Assembly (NCBI RefSeq): GCF_900101015.1
Contig: NZ_FNFZ01000009.1
Location: 62,001-126,000, forward strand
DNA length: 64,000 bases
Source of the DNA: Sarcina sp. DSM 11001
GTDB lineage: Bacteria; Bacillota; Clostridia; Lachnospirales; Lachnospiraceae
Direction: 5' to 3'
Shown: positions 36,278 through 45,059 of the stretch, piece by piece
How positions within the stretch are numbered: position 1 is the stretch's first letter
Layout of the letters: each line of letters opens with the position of its first letter
Notes under the pieces: generated by a model
Told to the model about the DNA's origin: nothing
Databases searched by the model: none
The model's input: only the letters and a program-made list of their open reading frames with translations
Position numbers and translations under genes: made by a program

Positions 36278-36706
36278 TCAGCCTTTCAGGTTTCCGGGGC
36301 CGAACCCCCTCGGCAACAGATCCTTAAGGAAAAATATCTCATAATGATCCGGGTCTGTCGCCACGATGATCCGGAAGGTCTCCGGGTCGCAGAATTCCAT
36401 CATGACCTGGCGGCAGACCCCGCAGGGCACGGAATAGCCGGAGGGAACCGCCTCTTCCTCTTTTCCGCCAACGATACAGATTGCGTCAAAATCCCGGATC
36501 CCCTCGCTCACAGCCTTTGCAAAAGCAGTCCTTTCGGCGCAGAGCGACGGGCCGTAGGCGGCATTTTCAACATTGCAGCCTGTAAAAATCGTACCATCCT
36601 CTCCCAGCAGAGCCGCTCCGACCCGGTAGTGGGAATACGGCGCATAAGAACGAGCGCGCTGGGCAGCCGCTGTTTCAATCAGGTTGCGGATCACTTTGTT
36701 GTCCAT
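36278..36706 (-). CDS. cdd: Cytidine deaminase
   Basis: From MDNKVIRNLIETAAAQRARS (ATG 36706, TGGAG upstream) the protein has 142 residues. It shows the tetrameric, zinc-dependent cytidine deaminase motifs CNVENAAYGPSLCAERTA (zinc Cys and catalytic Glu, near 48-62) and PCGVCRQ (two zinc Cys, near 88-94). It converts cytidine/deoxycytidine to uridine/deoxyuridine for salvage. The C terminus GFGPGNL is usual for the family. It lies 90 bases after the phosphohexomutase gene on the same strand and may be cotranscribed with it. Confidence 0.94.
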   Translation of the reverse strand: MDNKVIRNLIETAAAQRARSYAPYSHYRVGAALLGEDGTIFTGCNVENAAYGPSLCAERTAFAKAVSEGIRDFDAICIVGGKEEEAVPSGYSVPCGVCRQVMMEFCDPETFRIIVATDPDHYEIFFLKDLLPRGFGPGNLKG

Positions 36707-36797
36707 ATTTTTCTCCATAGCATACCACAAAAAAACTCTATCTCCCTGCAGCGAAAGCCCCTGCCCCGGTCAGCTCCATATGAAGCCGGCGGTCAGT

Positions 36798-38507
36798 TCA
36801 CTCCACAGCGTCCACCATCGCAGTGACAGCCTCCCTCAGGCCGCGGACCGCGTCCTCCGCCTTCTGCCCGTCCTCTTTTTTCGCGTAATAATAGAACTTG
36901 ATCTTGGGCTCGGTGCCGGAAGGCCGCATACCGAACCAGCTGCCATCCTCCATGTGGTAAATCAGGACATTGGAAGCCGGGATCTCGTCGCGGTCATCCC
37001 TGTAGCCGTCGATATAATCGACCGTTTTTTTCACACGGAAATCACCGAAAGCCTGCGGTTTCCCCTGCCGGAAGGCATCCATGATCCGTCCGATCCGGGC
37101 GGCTCCTGCGGCTCCCTCGAGAACATAGGAGACCTGGTCCTCGGCAAAATAGCCGTATTTTTCATAGAGCGAATGCAGGTATTCCTCGATCGTCATTCCC
37201 TTTTTGCGCAGATAAGCCGCCATTTCCATGACCAGCAGGCCGGCACAGATGCCGTCCTTATCGCGCACGTCCGCGCCCGGGGCGCAGCCTATACTCTCCT
37301 CATAACTGAAGAAATAAGAGTATCCCTCCTTCTCCGCGCGGGGGATCACACCGCAGATATTTTTAAATCCCGTCAGGGCTTCATAGACCCGGATCCCGTA
37401 GTCCTCGCAGATCGTGCGCCCCATATTGCCGGTGACGATCGATTTGATCATCGCACCCTTTTTCGGGAGCCGGCCCGACTCCTGCATGCTCTGCGCCATA
37501 TAGGCGATCAGCAGCGCGCCTGTCTGGTTCCCGTTCAGCGGACGGAAGCCGCCCCTGCCGTCCGGGATCTCGACGGCCATGCGGTCGGAATCAGGATCCG
37601 TGGCGATCAGGACCTGCGCGCCGACGGCTTTGCCCAGCTTCTCGGCGAGGGCGAAGCCCTTGGGATCCTCGGGGTTCGGATAACCAACTGTCGTAAATTC
37701 CGGATCGGGGTCCTTCTGCTCCGCGACGATATGGAAATTTTCATACCCTTCCTCGCGGGCCAGAGTCTCCATCGGAATGCTCCCCGCCCCGTTGAGCGGC
37801 GTATACACCACGGGAACCGACAGATCCAGTTCCTCCGCGGGACGCTGGCGCATCGACTTCACATAATCCAGATAAGCCCGGTCCATCTCCTCGCCCAGCA
37901 TGACGACAAGTCCCTTCACGACCGCCTCCTCCAGGGGGATCCTGTGGAACTGATCAAAATAATCCAGCCGGACGATCTCCCTCAGCATGCCGTCGGAAAC
38001 CGCTCCGGAAATCTGAGCGCCGTCCTCCCAGTACACCTTGTAGCCGTTATACTCCTTGGGATTGTGGCTCGCGGTCATATTGACTCCGCCGACTGCCCCC
38101 AGCCTGCGGATCGCGAAGGAGAGCTCCGGCGTCGGCCTCATCGAGGGGAACAGATAAGCATGAATGCCGTTCCCGGCAAAAATTTCCGCCGCCAGCTCCG
38201 AAAATTCCTTCGAATGATACCGGCAGTCATAGGCAATGACCACACCGGCATCAGGATCCTTTCCTGACTGCAAAATATAACTCGCGATTCCCTGCGTCGC
38301 GCGTCCCACTGTCAGACTGTTCATCCGGTTCGTGCCCGCGGCGCAGATTCCGCGCAATCCTGCGGTTCCGAACTCGATCTCCTTATAAAAACGCTCATAA
38401 ATCTGCCCCTCATCGTCTTTAATGGAGAGGAGCTCCTCCCTCAGCGGATCCCCCGCGGGGAGCTTTTCCAGCCACTGTTCATATGCCTGTCTCTGCTCAT
38501 TCTTCAT
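36798..38507 (-). CDS. Phosphoglucomutase/phosphomannomutase
   Basis: The 569-residue product is an alpha-D-phosphohexomutase. It has FGTAGLRG near the N terminus, the active-site serine loop TASHNPKEYNGYKVYW (near residue 140), the metal-binding DPDSDRMAVE (near 306), the sugar-specificity region SYEESIGCAPG (near 395) and the phosphate-binding GTEPKIKFYY at the C terminus. It interconverts hexose-1- and -6-phosphates for cell-wall and storage sugars. The length matches PgcA-type enzymes of Firmicutes. Its start overlaps the end of the TlpA-like gene by 11 bases, so the two are translationally coupled. Confidence 0.94.
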   Translation of the reverse strand: MKNEQRQAYEQWLEKLPAGDPLREELLSIKDDEGQIYERFYKEIEFGTAGLRGICAAGTNRMNSLTVGRATQGIASYILQSGKDPDAGVVIAYDCRYHSKEFSELAAEIFAGNGIHAYLFPSMRPTPELSFAIRRLGAVGGVNMTASHNPKEYNGYKVYWEDGAQISGAVSDGMLREIVRLDYFDQFHRIPLEEAVVKGLVVMLGEEMDRAYLDYVKSMRQRPAEELDLSVPVVYTPLNGAGSIPMETLAREEGYENFHIVAEQKDPDPEFTTVGYPNPEDPKGFALAEKLGKAVGAQVLIATDPDSDRMAVEIPDGRGGFRPLNGNQTGALLIAYMAQSMQESGRLPKKGAMIKSIVTGNMGRTICEDYGIRVYEALTGFKNICGVIPRAEKEGYSYFFSYEESIGCAPGADVRDKDGICAGLLVMEMAAYLRKKGMTIEEYLHSLYEKYGYFAEDQVSYVLEGAAGAARIGRIMDAFRQGKPQAFGDFRVKKTVDYIDGYRDDRDEIPASNVLIYHMEDGSWFGMRPSGTEPKIKFYYYAKKEDGQKAEDAVRGLREAVTAMVDAVE

Positions 38508-39813
38508 CTTCTTTTTCCTCCTCTTCTGTCACCGCTTCGGAAGGATCCCCGGCAAGCAGGTCTTCCATCCTATCCCTGTACTTATTCAGGTCCATTCCGA
38601 CGATGGGATCCCCGACCACAATACCGTTGGAATCCACAAAAATCGTCGTCGGATATGCCCTGGCGATCAGCTGCTCCTTCATCCGGGCAGTAGGAACCAG
38701 GAGGGGATACGTCACACCGGTCTCATCTCTGATCTCCCTGCCGGTTTCCAGTTCCTTTTCCATATCGCCGTCAAGCATGACGCCGATGACCGCGCCGCCA
38801 TCCTCTGCGAACTCCCTGTTCATTTCCTCCAGCGCCGGCATCTCCTGCAAACAGTAAGTACACCAGCTCGTCCACAGATTGATCATGGTGTATCTGTTCT
38901 TTGCGAACAGTTCCCTGCTGTCCACTTTATTTCCGTCAAAATCCACCGTCTCAAAAGAAACAGCGCTGCCGGCCTTCGTACTGGGTTTTTCCTCCGGCTC
39001 ATAAAACCGGATATTGTCAAAAAGCTCGGGAAGGTCTGCTATGAATTCCGCAATGTCTTCCTCTCTGTCCACTGGAGGCACCGGCCTCCGCAGCACATCC
39101 TCTCCTGTGACATTATAAAAAGTCCATCCGTCCGCCTTTCCGATCTCCTCCAGATCAAAAGACAGAACAGGATCGTCCTGCTCAAAAAGCTCCATGACAT
39201 TTTTCTTGCTGAGAATATCGCTGACGCTGAGTATGATAAACATATCATTGACACGCTCATCAAGATATGCCCCGAGCTCATCCGACTCCTCGCCCATCTG
39301 CTGCACGGCTTCCTCCAGTTCATACTCCGTCGCGGCATAGACCACGCAGTTGGTAATGACCAGATCCGGCTGTACTGCACTCGATCTGTAGGAAATATAG
39401 CAGTCTGAAGATCTCCAGCTCTCAGGCAGCGTGATATCCATTCCCGAAACGGGGATCGTCCATACTCCTGATTTATCATCGCCGGAGACAACTGTCCGGT
39501 CTGCAGTCGAGCCGGCCTGTGCCTCCTGAGCCTCCTCCTGCTCCTCCTCCGCCGCTGCGGCGAGGGAGGCCGACTCTGATGCCTCTTCTGATACTGGCTC
39601 TGTTTCCGGAATCTCTCCTTCGACTGTTGTAGCGGCCGCCTGCGCTCCCTGCTCTGCAGGACCGCCGGATGTCCCCTCTTTTTTTACATCAGCCGCTGTT
39701 TCCTGCCCTGCAGGCGCCCCGGCATTTCCCGACTCAGTATTGCTCCCGCAGCCGTAAAGGATTGACAGACACAGGCAGACTGCCATTACTACAATCAGCG
39801 TTTTCATTTTCAT
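38497..39813 (-). CDS. Lipoprotein with C-terminal TlpA/ResA-like thioredoxin domain
   Basis: From the ATG at 39813 (a second ATG is at 39807) the product has 438 residues. It has a lipoprotein signal (LSILYGCGSN), an acidic Ala/Glu-rich linker of about 90 residues and a middle domain I do not recognise (residues about 105-290). A redoxin domain has the active-site motif WTSWCTYCLQEMPAL (CxxC, near 335) and the typical GVMLDGD segment. Such anchored thioredoxins act in extracytoplasmic disulfide exchange. The end is very acidic (EEEEKEDEE). The gene overlaps the downstream phosphohexomutase gene. No partner CcdA/DsbD is present here. Confidence 0.88.
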   Translation of the reverse strand: MKMKTLIVVMAVCLCLSILYGCGSNTESGNAGAPAGQETAADVKKEGTSGGPAEQGAQAAATTVEGEIPETEPVSEEASESASLAAAAEEEQEEAQEAQAGSTADRTVVSGDDKSGVWTIPVSGMDITLPESWRSSDCYISYRSSAVQPDLVITNCVVYAATEYELEEAVQQMGEESDELGAYLDERVNDMFIILSVSDILSKKNVMELFEQDDPVLSFDLEEIGKADGWTFYNVTGEDVLRRPVPPVDREEDIAEFIADLPELFDNIRFYEPEEKPSTKAGSAVSFETVDFDGNKVDSRELFAKNRYTMINLWTSWCTYCLQEMPALEEMNREFAEDGGAVIGVMLDGDMEKELETGREIRDETGVTYPLLVPTARMKEQLIARAYPTTIFVDSNGIVVGDPIVGMDLNKYRDRMEDLLAGDPSEAVTEEEEKEDEE

Positions 39814-39999
39814 TTTTAAATTCAACCCCCTGTTCCGATCTGCATAAAGCATCTTTTTAATTTACCTGACGTCCGCAAAAAGCATTTTCCATAAAATCTT
39901 TCTGTCATGAAATAATGATATCTTTCTATCATTTTACAACGTATCAGCATACCGGACAACTGATTTGGGCAGGTCGTGAACAATAACGGTTCGGATTCG

Positions 40000-40130
40000 C
40001 TACAGTACACGCCCTATCGAGGGCGTGTACTGTAGCTTGCGAAAATCCCATTCCAAATCGCTTCGCGATGGGATTTTCGCCGTAAAACTCGGGTTTTTCG
40101 CGAAAAAGCCGCGAAAAACGCCTCGAGTTT
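40000..40130. repeat. Composite hairpin element, copy 2 (three hairpins)
   Basis: Three consecutive stem-loops are visible: a perfect 16-bp stem 40000-40015/40020-40035 with a 4-base loop; GCGAAAATCCCAT 40039-40051 with 40068-40080, with an inner ATCGC/GCGAT stem; and an arm 40085-40102 with 40110-40130 around TTTTTCGCG/CGCGAAAAA. The first two and their flanks match the minus strand of 6164-6290. The gap 39814-40393 holds no gene. Confidence 0.82.
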
Positions 40131-40393
40131 CGAGCCGGTCTGTACTGTAACTCGGATTCATCAGGTTCATCAGGAAGTGATGGCAATATATTTGTCCAAA
40201 TGACGCATCTCATGTTAAAATAACGACTGCAGTATAAGGGCACCGGATCATCATTAAAACCTGACAGCACGCCATAAAAGATAGTCCAGCCTGTCGTACA
40301 CCGGATTCAGGACCCGCCCGTGTATCTTGAATCCATCACCCCTTTTTACACCATTGTTTTTTTTCTTTTTTATTTCATTTATGAGGTAAAACC

Positions 40394-41353
40394 ATGCCTG
40401 ACATTCAATATCTATTATTCCTTCAGAACTTCAGAAACAGCACCAACAATCTTCTGACTCCCTTTATGGAGTGGATCTCCCTGTTCGCGGTAACGCATCT
40501 GATCCTGATCCCGGCATTTGTCTACTGGGTGGTCCACAAAAAGAGCGGCCTCTATACCCTCACGTCCTATTACCTGTGCTGCGGCGTAAACGCCATTGTA
40601 AAGCTGACTGCCTGCATCTACCGTCCATGGATCCGTGACGCAAGAGTCGTCCCCGCCGGAGATGCCATCCGGACAGCCACCGGCTACTCCTTCCCGAGCG
40701 GCCACACTTCTACAGCCGGCCCCATCTACGGAGGACTTGCTGTCAGCGCCCGGAAACGCCTGCCCTGGATCTCCATCATCTGCCTGATCGCCCTGCTGCT
40801 CACCGGCTTTTCCAGGAATTATCTGGGTGTCCACACCCCTCAGGACGTCGCTGTGGGAATGATCGAATCCGCCCTCTCCCTGTTCCTTGTCGCCAAAACA
40901 TTCCACTACCTGGAAGAGAATCCGGAAAAAGAAAATCTCTTCCTAGCGGGCATGTTTGTCTTTGGCTGGCTGGCGATCATCTATATCACATTCAAGCCCT
41001 ACCCGATGACCTATATCAATGGCGTCCTTCTCGTGGATCCTCAAAAGATGATGAATGACGGCTACGGAGACACAGCCCTGCTCATCGCCTTCCCCGTTGC
41101 CCGTTTCTGCGAGAAGAAATGGGTCCGTTTCCAGGCGGCCGGCTTAAGCTTCAAAGGCATTCTCACAGGCATCATCGGCCTGGTTCCCATGTGGCTGATG
41201 ACAGATTTTATGAAAGCTCCCCTGGACCAGGCACTGGGAAGCCACTGGGGACACTTCATGTTCAATTTCATCCTGGTCCTGTATACCATCGTACTGTTCC
41301 CCATCTATGTGCGCCTGTTATGGGGAGAATCCGAGCCCGGTTCAGAGCTGTAA
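40394..41353 (+). CDS. PAP2-family membrane phosphatase
   Basis: The 319-residue integral membrane protein has the three phosphatidic-acid-phosphatase motifs: KLTACIYRPWIRD (K..RP), FPSGHTST (PSGH) and SRNYLGVHTPQDV (SR..H..D). The arginines/lysine bind phosphate and the histidines are catalytic. Family members dephosphorylate lipid phosphates such as phosphatidate or undecaprenyl pyrophosphate on the outer face of the membrane. The C-terminal half adds further helices, as in larger clostridial members. A GAGGT site precedes the ATG. It is a single gene ending at the terminator at 41469. Confidence 0.92.
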   Translation: MPDIQYLLFLQNFRNSTNNLLTPFMEWISLFAVTHLILIPAFVYWVVHKKSGLYTLTSYYLCCGVNAIVKLTACIYRPWIRDARVVPAGDAIRTATGYSFPSGHTSTAGPIYGGLAVSARKRLPWISIICLIALLLTGFSRNYLGVHTPQDVAVGMIESALSLFLVAKTFHYLEENPEKENLFLAGMFVFGWLAIIYITFKPYPMTYINGVLLVDPQKMMNDGYGDTALLIAFPVARFCEKKWVRFQAAGLSFKGILTGIIGLVPMWLMTDFMKAPLDQALGSHWGHFMFNFILVLYTIVLFPIYVRLLWGESEPGSEL

Positions 41354-41373
41354 CCCACCCGGCAGGACGCGGA

Positions 41374-41442
41374 TGTTTTTGAGCAATGTACTAAGGTGTT
41401 TTTGAGCAGTGCACTAAGCTGTTTCTGAACAGTGTACTAAAC
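41374..41442. repeat. Three 23-bp tandem units
   Basis: Units start at 41374, 41397 and 41420 (TGTTTTTGAGCAATGTACTA type, ending in AAG or AAA). They lie between the PAP2 stop and its terminator. A separate degenerate GCCGGTCATAATC repeat occupies about 41586-41660 before the next gene's end. Confidence 0.75.
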
Positions 41443-41468
41443 AGACAAATACGGTACATCCGCACATA

Positions 41469-41515
41469 AAACCCGGAACACAGAGTTAGATTTTTCCTCC
41501 GTGTCCCGGGTTTTT
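41469..41515 (+). terminator. Terminator of the PAP2 gene
   Basis: AAACCCGGAACACAGAG (41469-41485) pairs with 41497-41513 with two non-canonical pairs, followed by a T run. Confidence 0.78.
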
Positions 41516-41683
41516 CTCATGTCAGCTGGAATTTCCGGTAAAAATATGCGGTTACAAAAGTTACAAAACCTGCCAGAAACATCCGGTCGTAACTGCCGGT
41601 TATAATCGTCAGTCATAATTGCCGGTCACAAGCGCCGGTCATAATCACCAGTCAAAATACCATTCTGCTCTCCACAGACCTCC

Positions 41684-42553
41684 TCACAGGAATACCTCAT
41701 TTTCCGCCCTCCGGGCGTAATGCTCCTCCAGCATACGCGTGTGGGAGAGCATGACCGGGTCGTCAAAATACTTGGCATGCAGAGGACAGACCTTCACACA
41801 GGCCTGGCATTTGATACAGACACCTGTCACCGTGCGGAAATCCTCCCGGCTGATCGATCCCAAAGGACATACTCCGGCACACAGGCCGCAGTCATTGCAG
41901 TCCTTCGTAGTCTTTGGCTTCGCCTTGAGGAAATTGGCAGGAGAGCCATCCGCCTGAAGAGGCCGGTAATAACCGGGGATGGGATCCTCACCCTTCACCC
42001 GGACCGGAGCCGGGATCTCCGCCATACCGTCAAAGCCGCCGGGCTCAATTCCACGGACCTTCGCAGCTACAGCATCCGCGAAACGCCTCATAGACTGCAT
42101 ATCCTCCTCGTCCGGACGTCCCGCCGCAAGCTTGTCCGAAAATACATGCTCCGAAACAAAGGCCGCTCCCGCGATCGTATGGAAGCCATGCTTTTCCATC
42201 TCCATGCGCACCTCGATCAGACCGTTATCAAAGCTCCTGTTTCCGAAAGTTACGACCGGCACGGCCAGTGCGCCGTTCCCCGCGAACAGCGTCTGAAAGG
42301 CAGGCAGGATCTTGTTGGGAATCCTCCCCGCGTAAACCGGCGTCCCGATGACCACCAGATCACACGGTTCGAATGCGTACAGGGCTCCCTCCCCCTTTGT
42401 CCCGTCATCATTTCTGGCCTCCGGCAAAGTAAAATCGATGGTCCGCAGCGGGACCTGTGCCTGCGCGGCAATTTCCTGCGCAATTTCGTTTACTATTTTT
42501 TTCGCATTTCCCGTAGGGCTGAAAAAAGCTGCCGTCACACTTTTGAGTTTCAT
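41684..42553 (-). CDS. EFR1-type flavodoxin-ferredoxin protein
   Basis: The 289-residue protein has an N-terminal flavodoxin-like domain (FFSPTGNAKKIV near residues 10-21 for FMN phosphate binding; VIGTPVYAGRIPNK near 67). The C-terminal ferredoxin domain has two 4Fe-4S motifs (CNDCGLCAGVCP near 218 and CIKCQACVKVCP near 245). Such fusions move electrons between ferredoxin and an unknown acceptor in strict anaerobes. A GGAGG site precedes the ATG. No partner redox gene is adjacent. Confidence 0.9.
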   Translation of the reverse strand: MKLKSVTAAFFSPTGNAKKIVNEIAQEIAAQAQVPLRTIDFTLPEARNDDGTKGEGALYAFEPCDLVVIGTPVYAGRIPNKILPAFQTLFAGNGALAVPVVTFGNRSFDNGLIEVRMEMEKHGFHTIAGAAFVSEHVFSDKLAAGRPDEEDMQSMRRFADAVAAKVRGIEPGGFDGMAEIPAPVRVKGEDPIPGYYRPLQADGSPANFLKAKPKTTKDCNDCGLCAGVCPLGSISREDFRTVTGVCIKCQACVKVCPLHAKYFDDPVMLSHTRMLEEHYARRAENEVFL

Positions 42554-42754
42554 ATCCAGATCCCTCCTCTACGAAAGCCGTCAGCATCCCGCTGACGCTT
42601 TCCTATAATTGCAATGAATACGCTCTTTCTTTGACCGCGATGAATCCGCGTTTTCCCTATTTAGATAAATGTCAGTGAGATAAATGTCAGGTTTTCCCGA
42701 CTCCACCATCATCATAGCACACCTTTCCCATTCTGTAAGCAGACCGCTCAGGCT

Positions 42755-42897
42755 TGCACCTCATCTCCCGTGACTCATCTCCCGCGACTCATCCCCCGCG
42801 ACTCATCCCCAGCGTCCCATTTCCCACATCTCATCTCCTGCGCCTCGTCCTTCGTGTTTCATTCCCCGCGACTCATCCCCAGCGTCTCATTTCCCAT
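42755..42897. repeat. CTCATCTCCCGCGA-type short tandem repeats
   Basis: About ten degenerate copies of a 12-13-base unit (GACTCATCCCCCGC and variants) fill this stretch upstream of the Y-family polymerase promoter. The rest of 42554-43066 holds the promoter and leader but no gene. Confidence 0.7.
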
Positions 42898-42934
42898 AAC
42901 AGCCCGTAACACATTTCCCGCCGCAAAAGAACTC

Positions 42935-42963
42935 TTGTTCGGAACATATATTCGTGTTATAAT
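42935..42963 (+). promoter_or_regulatory. SOS-type promoter of the Y-family polymerase gene
   Basis: TTGTTC (42935-42940) and TATAAT (42958-42963) are exactly 17 bases apart. The spacer contains GGAACATATATTCG (42941-42954), two bases from the Firmicute LexA palindrome CGAACATATGTTCG. LexA bound there would cover the promoter, as expected for a damage-induced polymerase. Confidence 0.75.
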
Positions 42964-43066
42964 GATGCCACCTCACCTATAGCCATCAAGGCTCAACACC
43001 GGTGAGCCCTCACTGTTCACGCTGCTGCTTATACCGCCTGCCCGGAACGGCGGAATGGAGATACCT

Positions 43067-44569
43067 ATGAGACCCCTGAACGTTTCTCCCGCATCAGGGC
43101 ATGATCGTGACCGGATCAGAGGCAGACCGGACAACGATCAGGGAGTCCCTGAAGCAGTAAAAATTTATATTGCGATCGACATGAAATCCTTCTACGCGTC
43201 CGTCGAGTGCGTATCCCGCGGCTATGATCCCCTGAAGGCCAACCTGCTCGTGGCGGATCCATCCCGGTCCGACAAAACGATCTGCCTCGCTGTCAGCCCT
43301 TCTCTCAAGGCGATCGGCGTTCCCGGAAGGCCCCGCCTGTTTGAGGCAAAACAGGCGATCCGCCAGTATGAGCGGCAGCACCGCACAAGGGTCCGCTACG
43401 AAATCGCCGTCCCCCGGATGGCGGAGTATGAACGGGTATCTGCGCAGATTTATTCCATATACCTGCGCTATGCCGCGCCGGAGGACATCCATGTGTATTC
43501 CATAGATGAAGTGTTCATAGACAGCACGCCCTACCTGCCCTTCTATCAGGCGGAGGCCCGGCGTCAGTCCCTGGAATCCGGATGCACCGTGCACCCCTCG
43601 CACGTGATGGCCATGACGATCATCCGCGACGTCCTGAGGACGACGGGGATCACTGCCACCGTAGGGATCGGCACGAACCTCTACCTGGCCAAGGTCGCCA
43701 TGGACATCGTGGCAAAAAAAGCGTCCCCGGATAAAGACGGAGTCAGGATCGCGGAGCTTAACGAATCCTCCTACTGCTTTCTTCTCTGGGGCCATCAGCC
43801 CCTCTCGGATTTCTGGCAGATTGGCCCCCGCAAAATGCGCCGCCTGCACGGATACCAGCTGTATACAATGGGGGAGATCGCCGCGAGATCTCAATGGGAC
43901 GAAGGTCTTTTTTACAAAGAATTCGGAATCGATGGAGAGATCCTGATCGACCACGCCTGGGGGATCGAGCCGGTGACAATGGCGGACATCAAAGGTTACC
44001 GGAACAAAGAACACAGCCTCTCCAACGGACAGGTTCTGCCCAGGACCTATGAATACGCTGAGGCGAGGCTGGCCTTCTCGGAAATGATCGACCTCCTCTG
44101 TGAACAGATGTATAAAAAAAACGTGGTCTGCAAGGGCGTCTCCTGGTGGGTCAGCTACGATTACAAAAGCCTGGAGCACTGCCCGGAATACGACGGGGAC
44201 ATCGTCGCTGATTTTTACGGCAGACTCCATCCCTGTCACAGCGGCGGGACATTCCGGCTTCCCACGCCTTCAAACAGCATATCCCTGATCCGGGCCGGAC
44301 TGCTGGAACAGTTCGACCGCAAAACGGACCACCGCCTCCTTTACCGCCGCCTCGGGGTCAACGCGATCAGAGTCTCGGAAAATGCCGGCGTATACCAGCT
44401 CGACCTGTTTACCGACTATGAAGCGCTGGAAAAGGAACGCAGGATCCAGGGCGCCATGCTGGAGATCCGCCAGCGCTTCGGTCCCAATGCCGTGCTCAGA
44501 GGAAGCAATCTCCTCGACGGCGCACGGACAAGAGAGCGAAACATTCAGATCGGTGGACACAAAGCCTGA
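43067..44569 (+). CDS. Y-family DNA polymerase (UmuC/DinB-like)
   Basis: From the ATG at 43067 (TGGAG, 6-base spacing) the product has 500 residues. It shows the translesion polymerase palm motifs IAIDMKSFYASVECV (first catalytic Asp, near residue 37) and YSIDEVFID (catalytic Asp-Glu, near 146). GITATVGIGTNLYLAKVAMD and a helix-hairpin-helix region (QIGPRKMRRLHG) follow. The length and the region after residue 400 (VSENAGVYQLDLFTDYE) fit the UmuC/UV-damage-repair branch common in Gram-positive bacteria, not DinB proper. The gene stands alone behind a promoter with a probable LexA site. Confidence 0.93.
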   Translation: MRPLNVSPASGHDRDRIRGRPDNDQGVPEAVKIYIAIDMKSFYASVECVSRGYDPLKANLLVADPSRSDKTICLAVSPSLKAIGVPGRPRLFEAKQAIRQYERQHRTRVRYEIAVPRMAEYERVSAQIYSIYLRYAAPEDIHVYSIDEVFIDSTPYLPFYQAEARRQSLESGCTVHPSHVMAMTIIRDVLRTTGITATVGIGTNLYLAKVAMDIVAKKASPDKDGVRIAELNESSYCFLLWGHQPLSDFWQIGPRKMRRLHGYQLYTMGEIAARSQWDEGLFYKEFGIDGEILIDHAWGIEPVTMADIKGYRNKEHSLSNGQVLPRTYEYAEARLAFSEMIDLLCEQMYKKNVVCKGVSWWVSYDYKSLEHCPEYDGDIVADFYGRLHPCHSGGTFRLPTPSNSISLIRAGLLEQFDRKTDHRLLYRRLGVNAIRVSENAGVYQLDLFTDYEALEKERRIQGAMLEIRQRFGPNAVLRGSNLLDGARTRERNIQIGGHKA

Positions 44570-44608
44570 CACGCCGCCTGCAATGCCCTGCGCCTCCCGC
44601 GGCTTCGC

Positions 44609-44772
44609 GAAACCGGCCATCCCTTGAACCCGGAAGCCGGATTCCGGCAGCTCATTCCCGGTCTGCGCCCTGCGCCGCCCCCGACCTCCCGAAACCGGCC
44701 ATCCCTTCGGGCTGCCGAAAGCCGGATTCCGGCAGCGCATTCCCGGTCTGCGCCTTGTGCCCCCCGCGGTTT
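44609..44772. repeat. 82-bp GC-rich direct repeat
   Basis: Two copies start with GAAACCGGCCATCCCTT at 44609 and 44691. Both contain GCCGGATTCCGGCAG, itself an inverted repeat, and TTCCCGGTCTGCGCC. They lie just downstream of the polymerase gene. The gap 44570-45059 otherwise holds the aldolase promoter. Confidence 0.82.
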
Positions 44773-44902
44773 AGAGGTCCGCCCGTTCCCACGCAGCCGC
44801 CCGGCCGGATAAGCCGATCAATAATCGCGAATTAAGGATCGTAAATCAATCGAAAGAAATCATAAAAGAATCGAAGTTTTTGAACATCTTTTTTCTGATT
44901 TG

Positions 44903-44911
44903 TGTTATGAT
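44903..44911 (+). promoter_or_regulatory. fba: Extended -10 promoter of fba
   Basis: TGTTATGAT (TG one base before TATGAT) forms an extended -10 about 150 bases before the aldolase ATG. A TTGAAC at 44880-44885 is spaced too far (20 bases) to be an ideal -35. Confidence 0.45.
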
Positions 44912-45059
44912 AAAAGCAGTCTTTCACCGGGCTTGAAAACAGCTGGCCAGCATCAGTCCAGCCTAAGAACAGAACACGGAAATGTCAGAAAATATGTGTG
45001 TCGCCCGCTGGAAAGCGCAGGTAAAAATATTGCTGTTATTCTGAGAAGGAGGATAAAAA

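Noticed and set aside
34387-36327. Long open frame antisense to pyruvate carboxylase (646 codons)
   Set aside because: The opposite strand carries all pyruvate carboxylase motifs. The antisense product has no recognisable domain and no start signals.
42755-42897. CRISPR-like array
   Set aside because: The units are 12-13 bases, degenerate and without regular spacers. No cas genes are present. The same holds for the other tandem repeats in the window.
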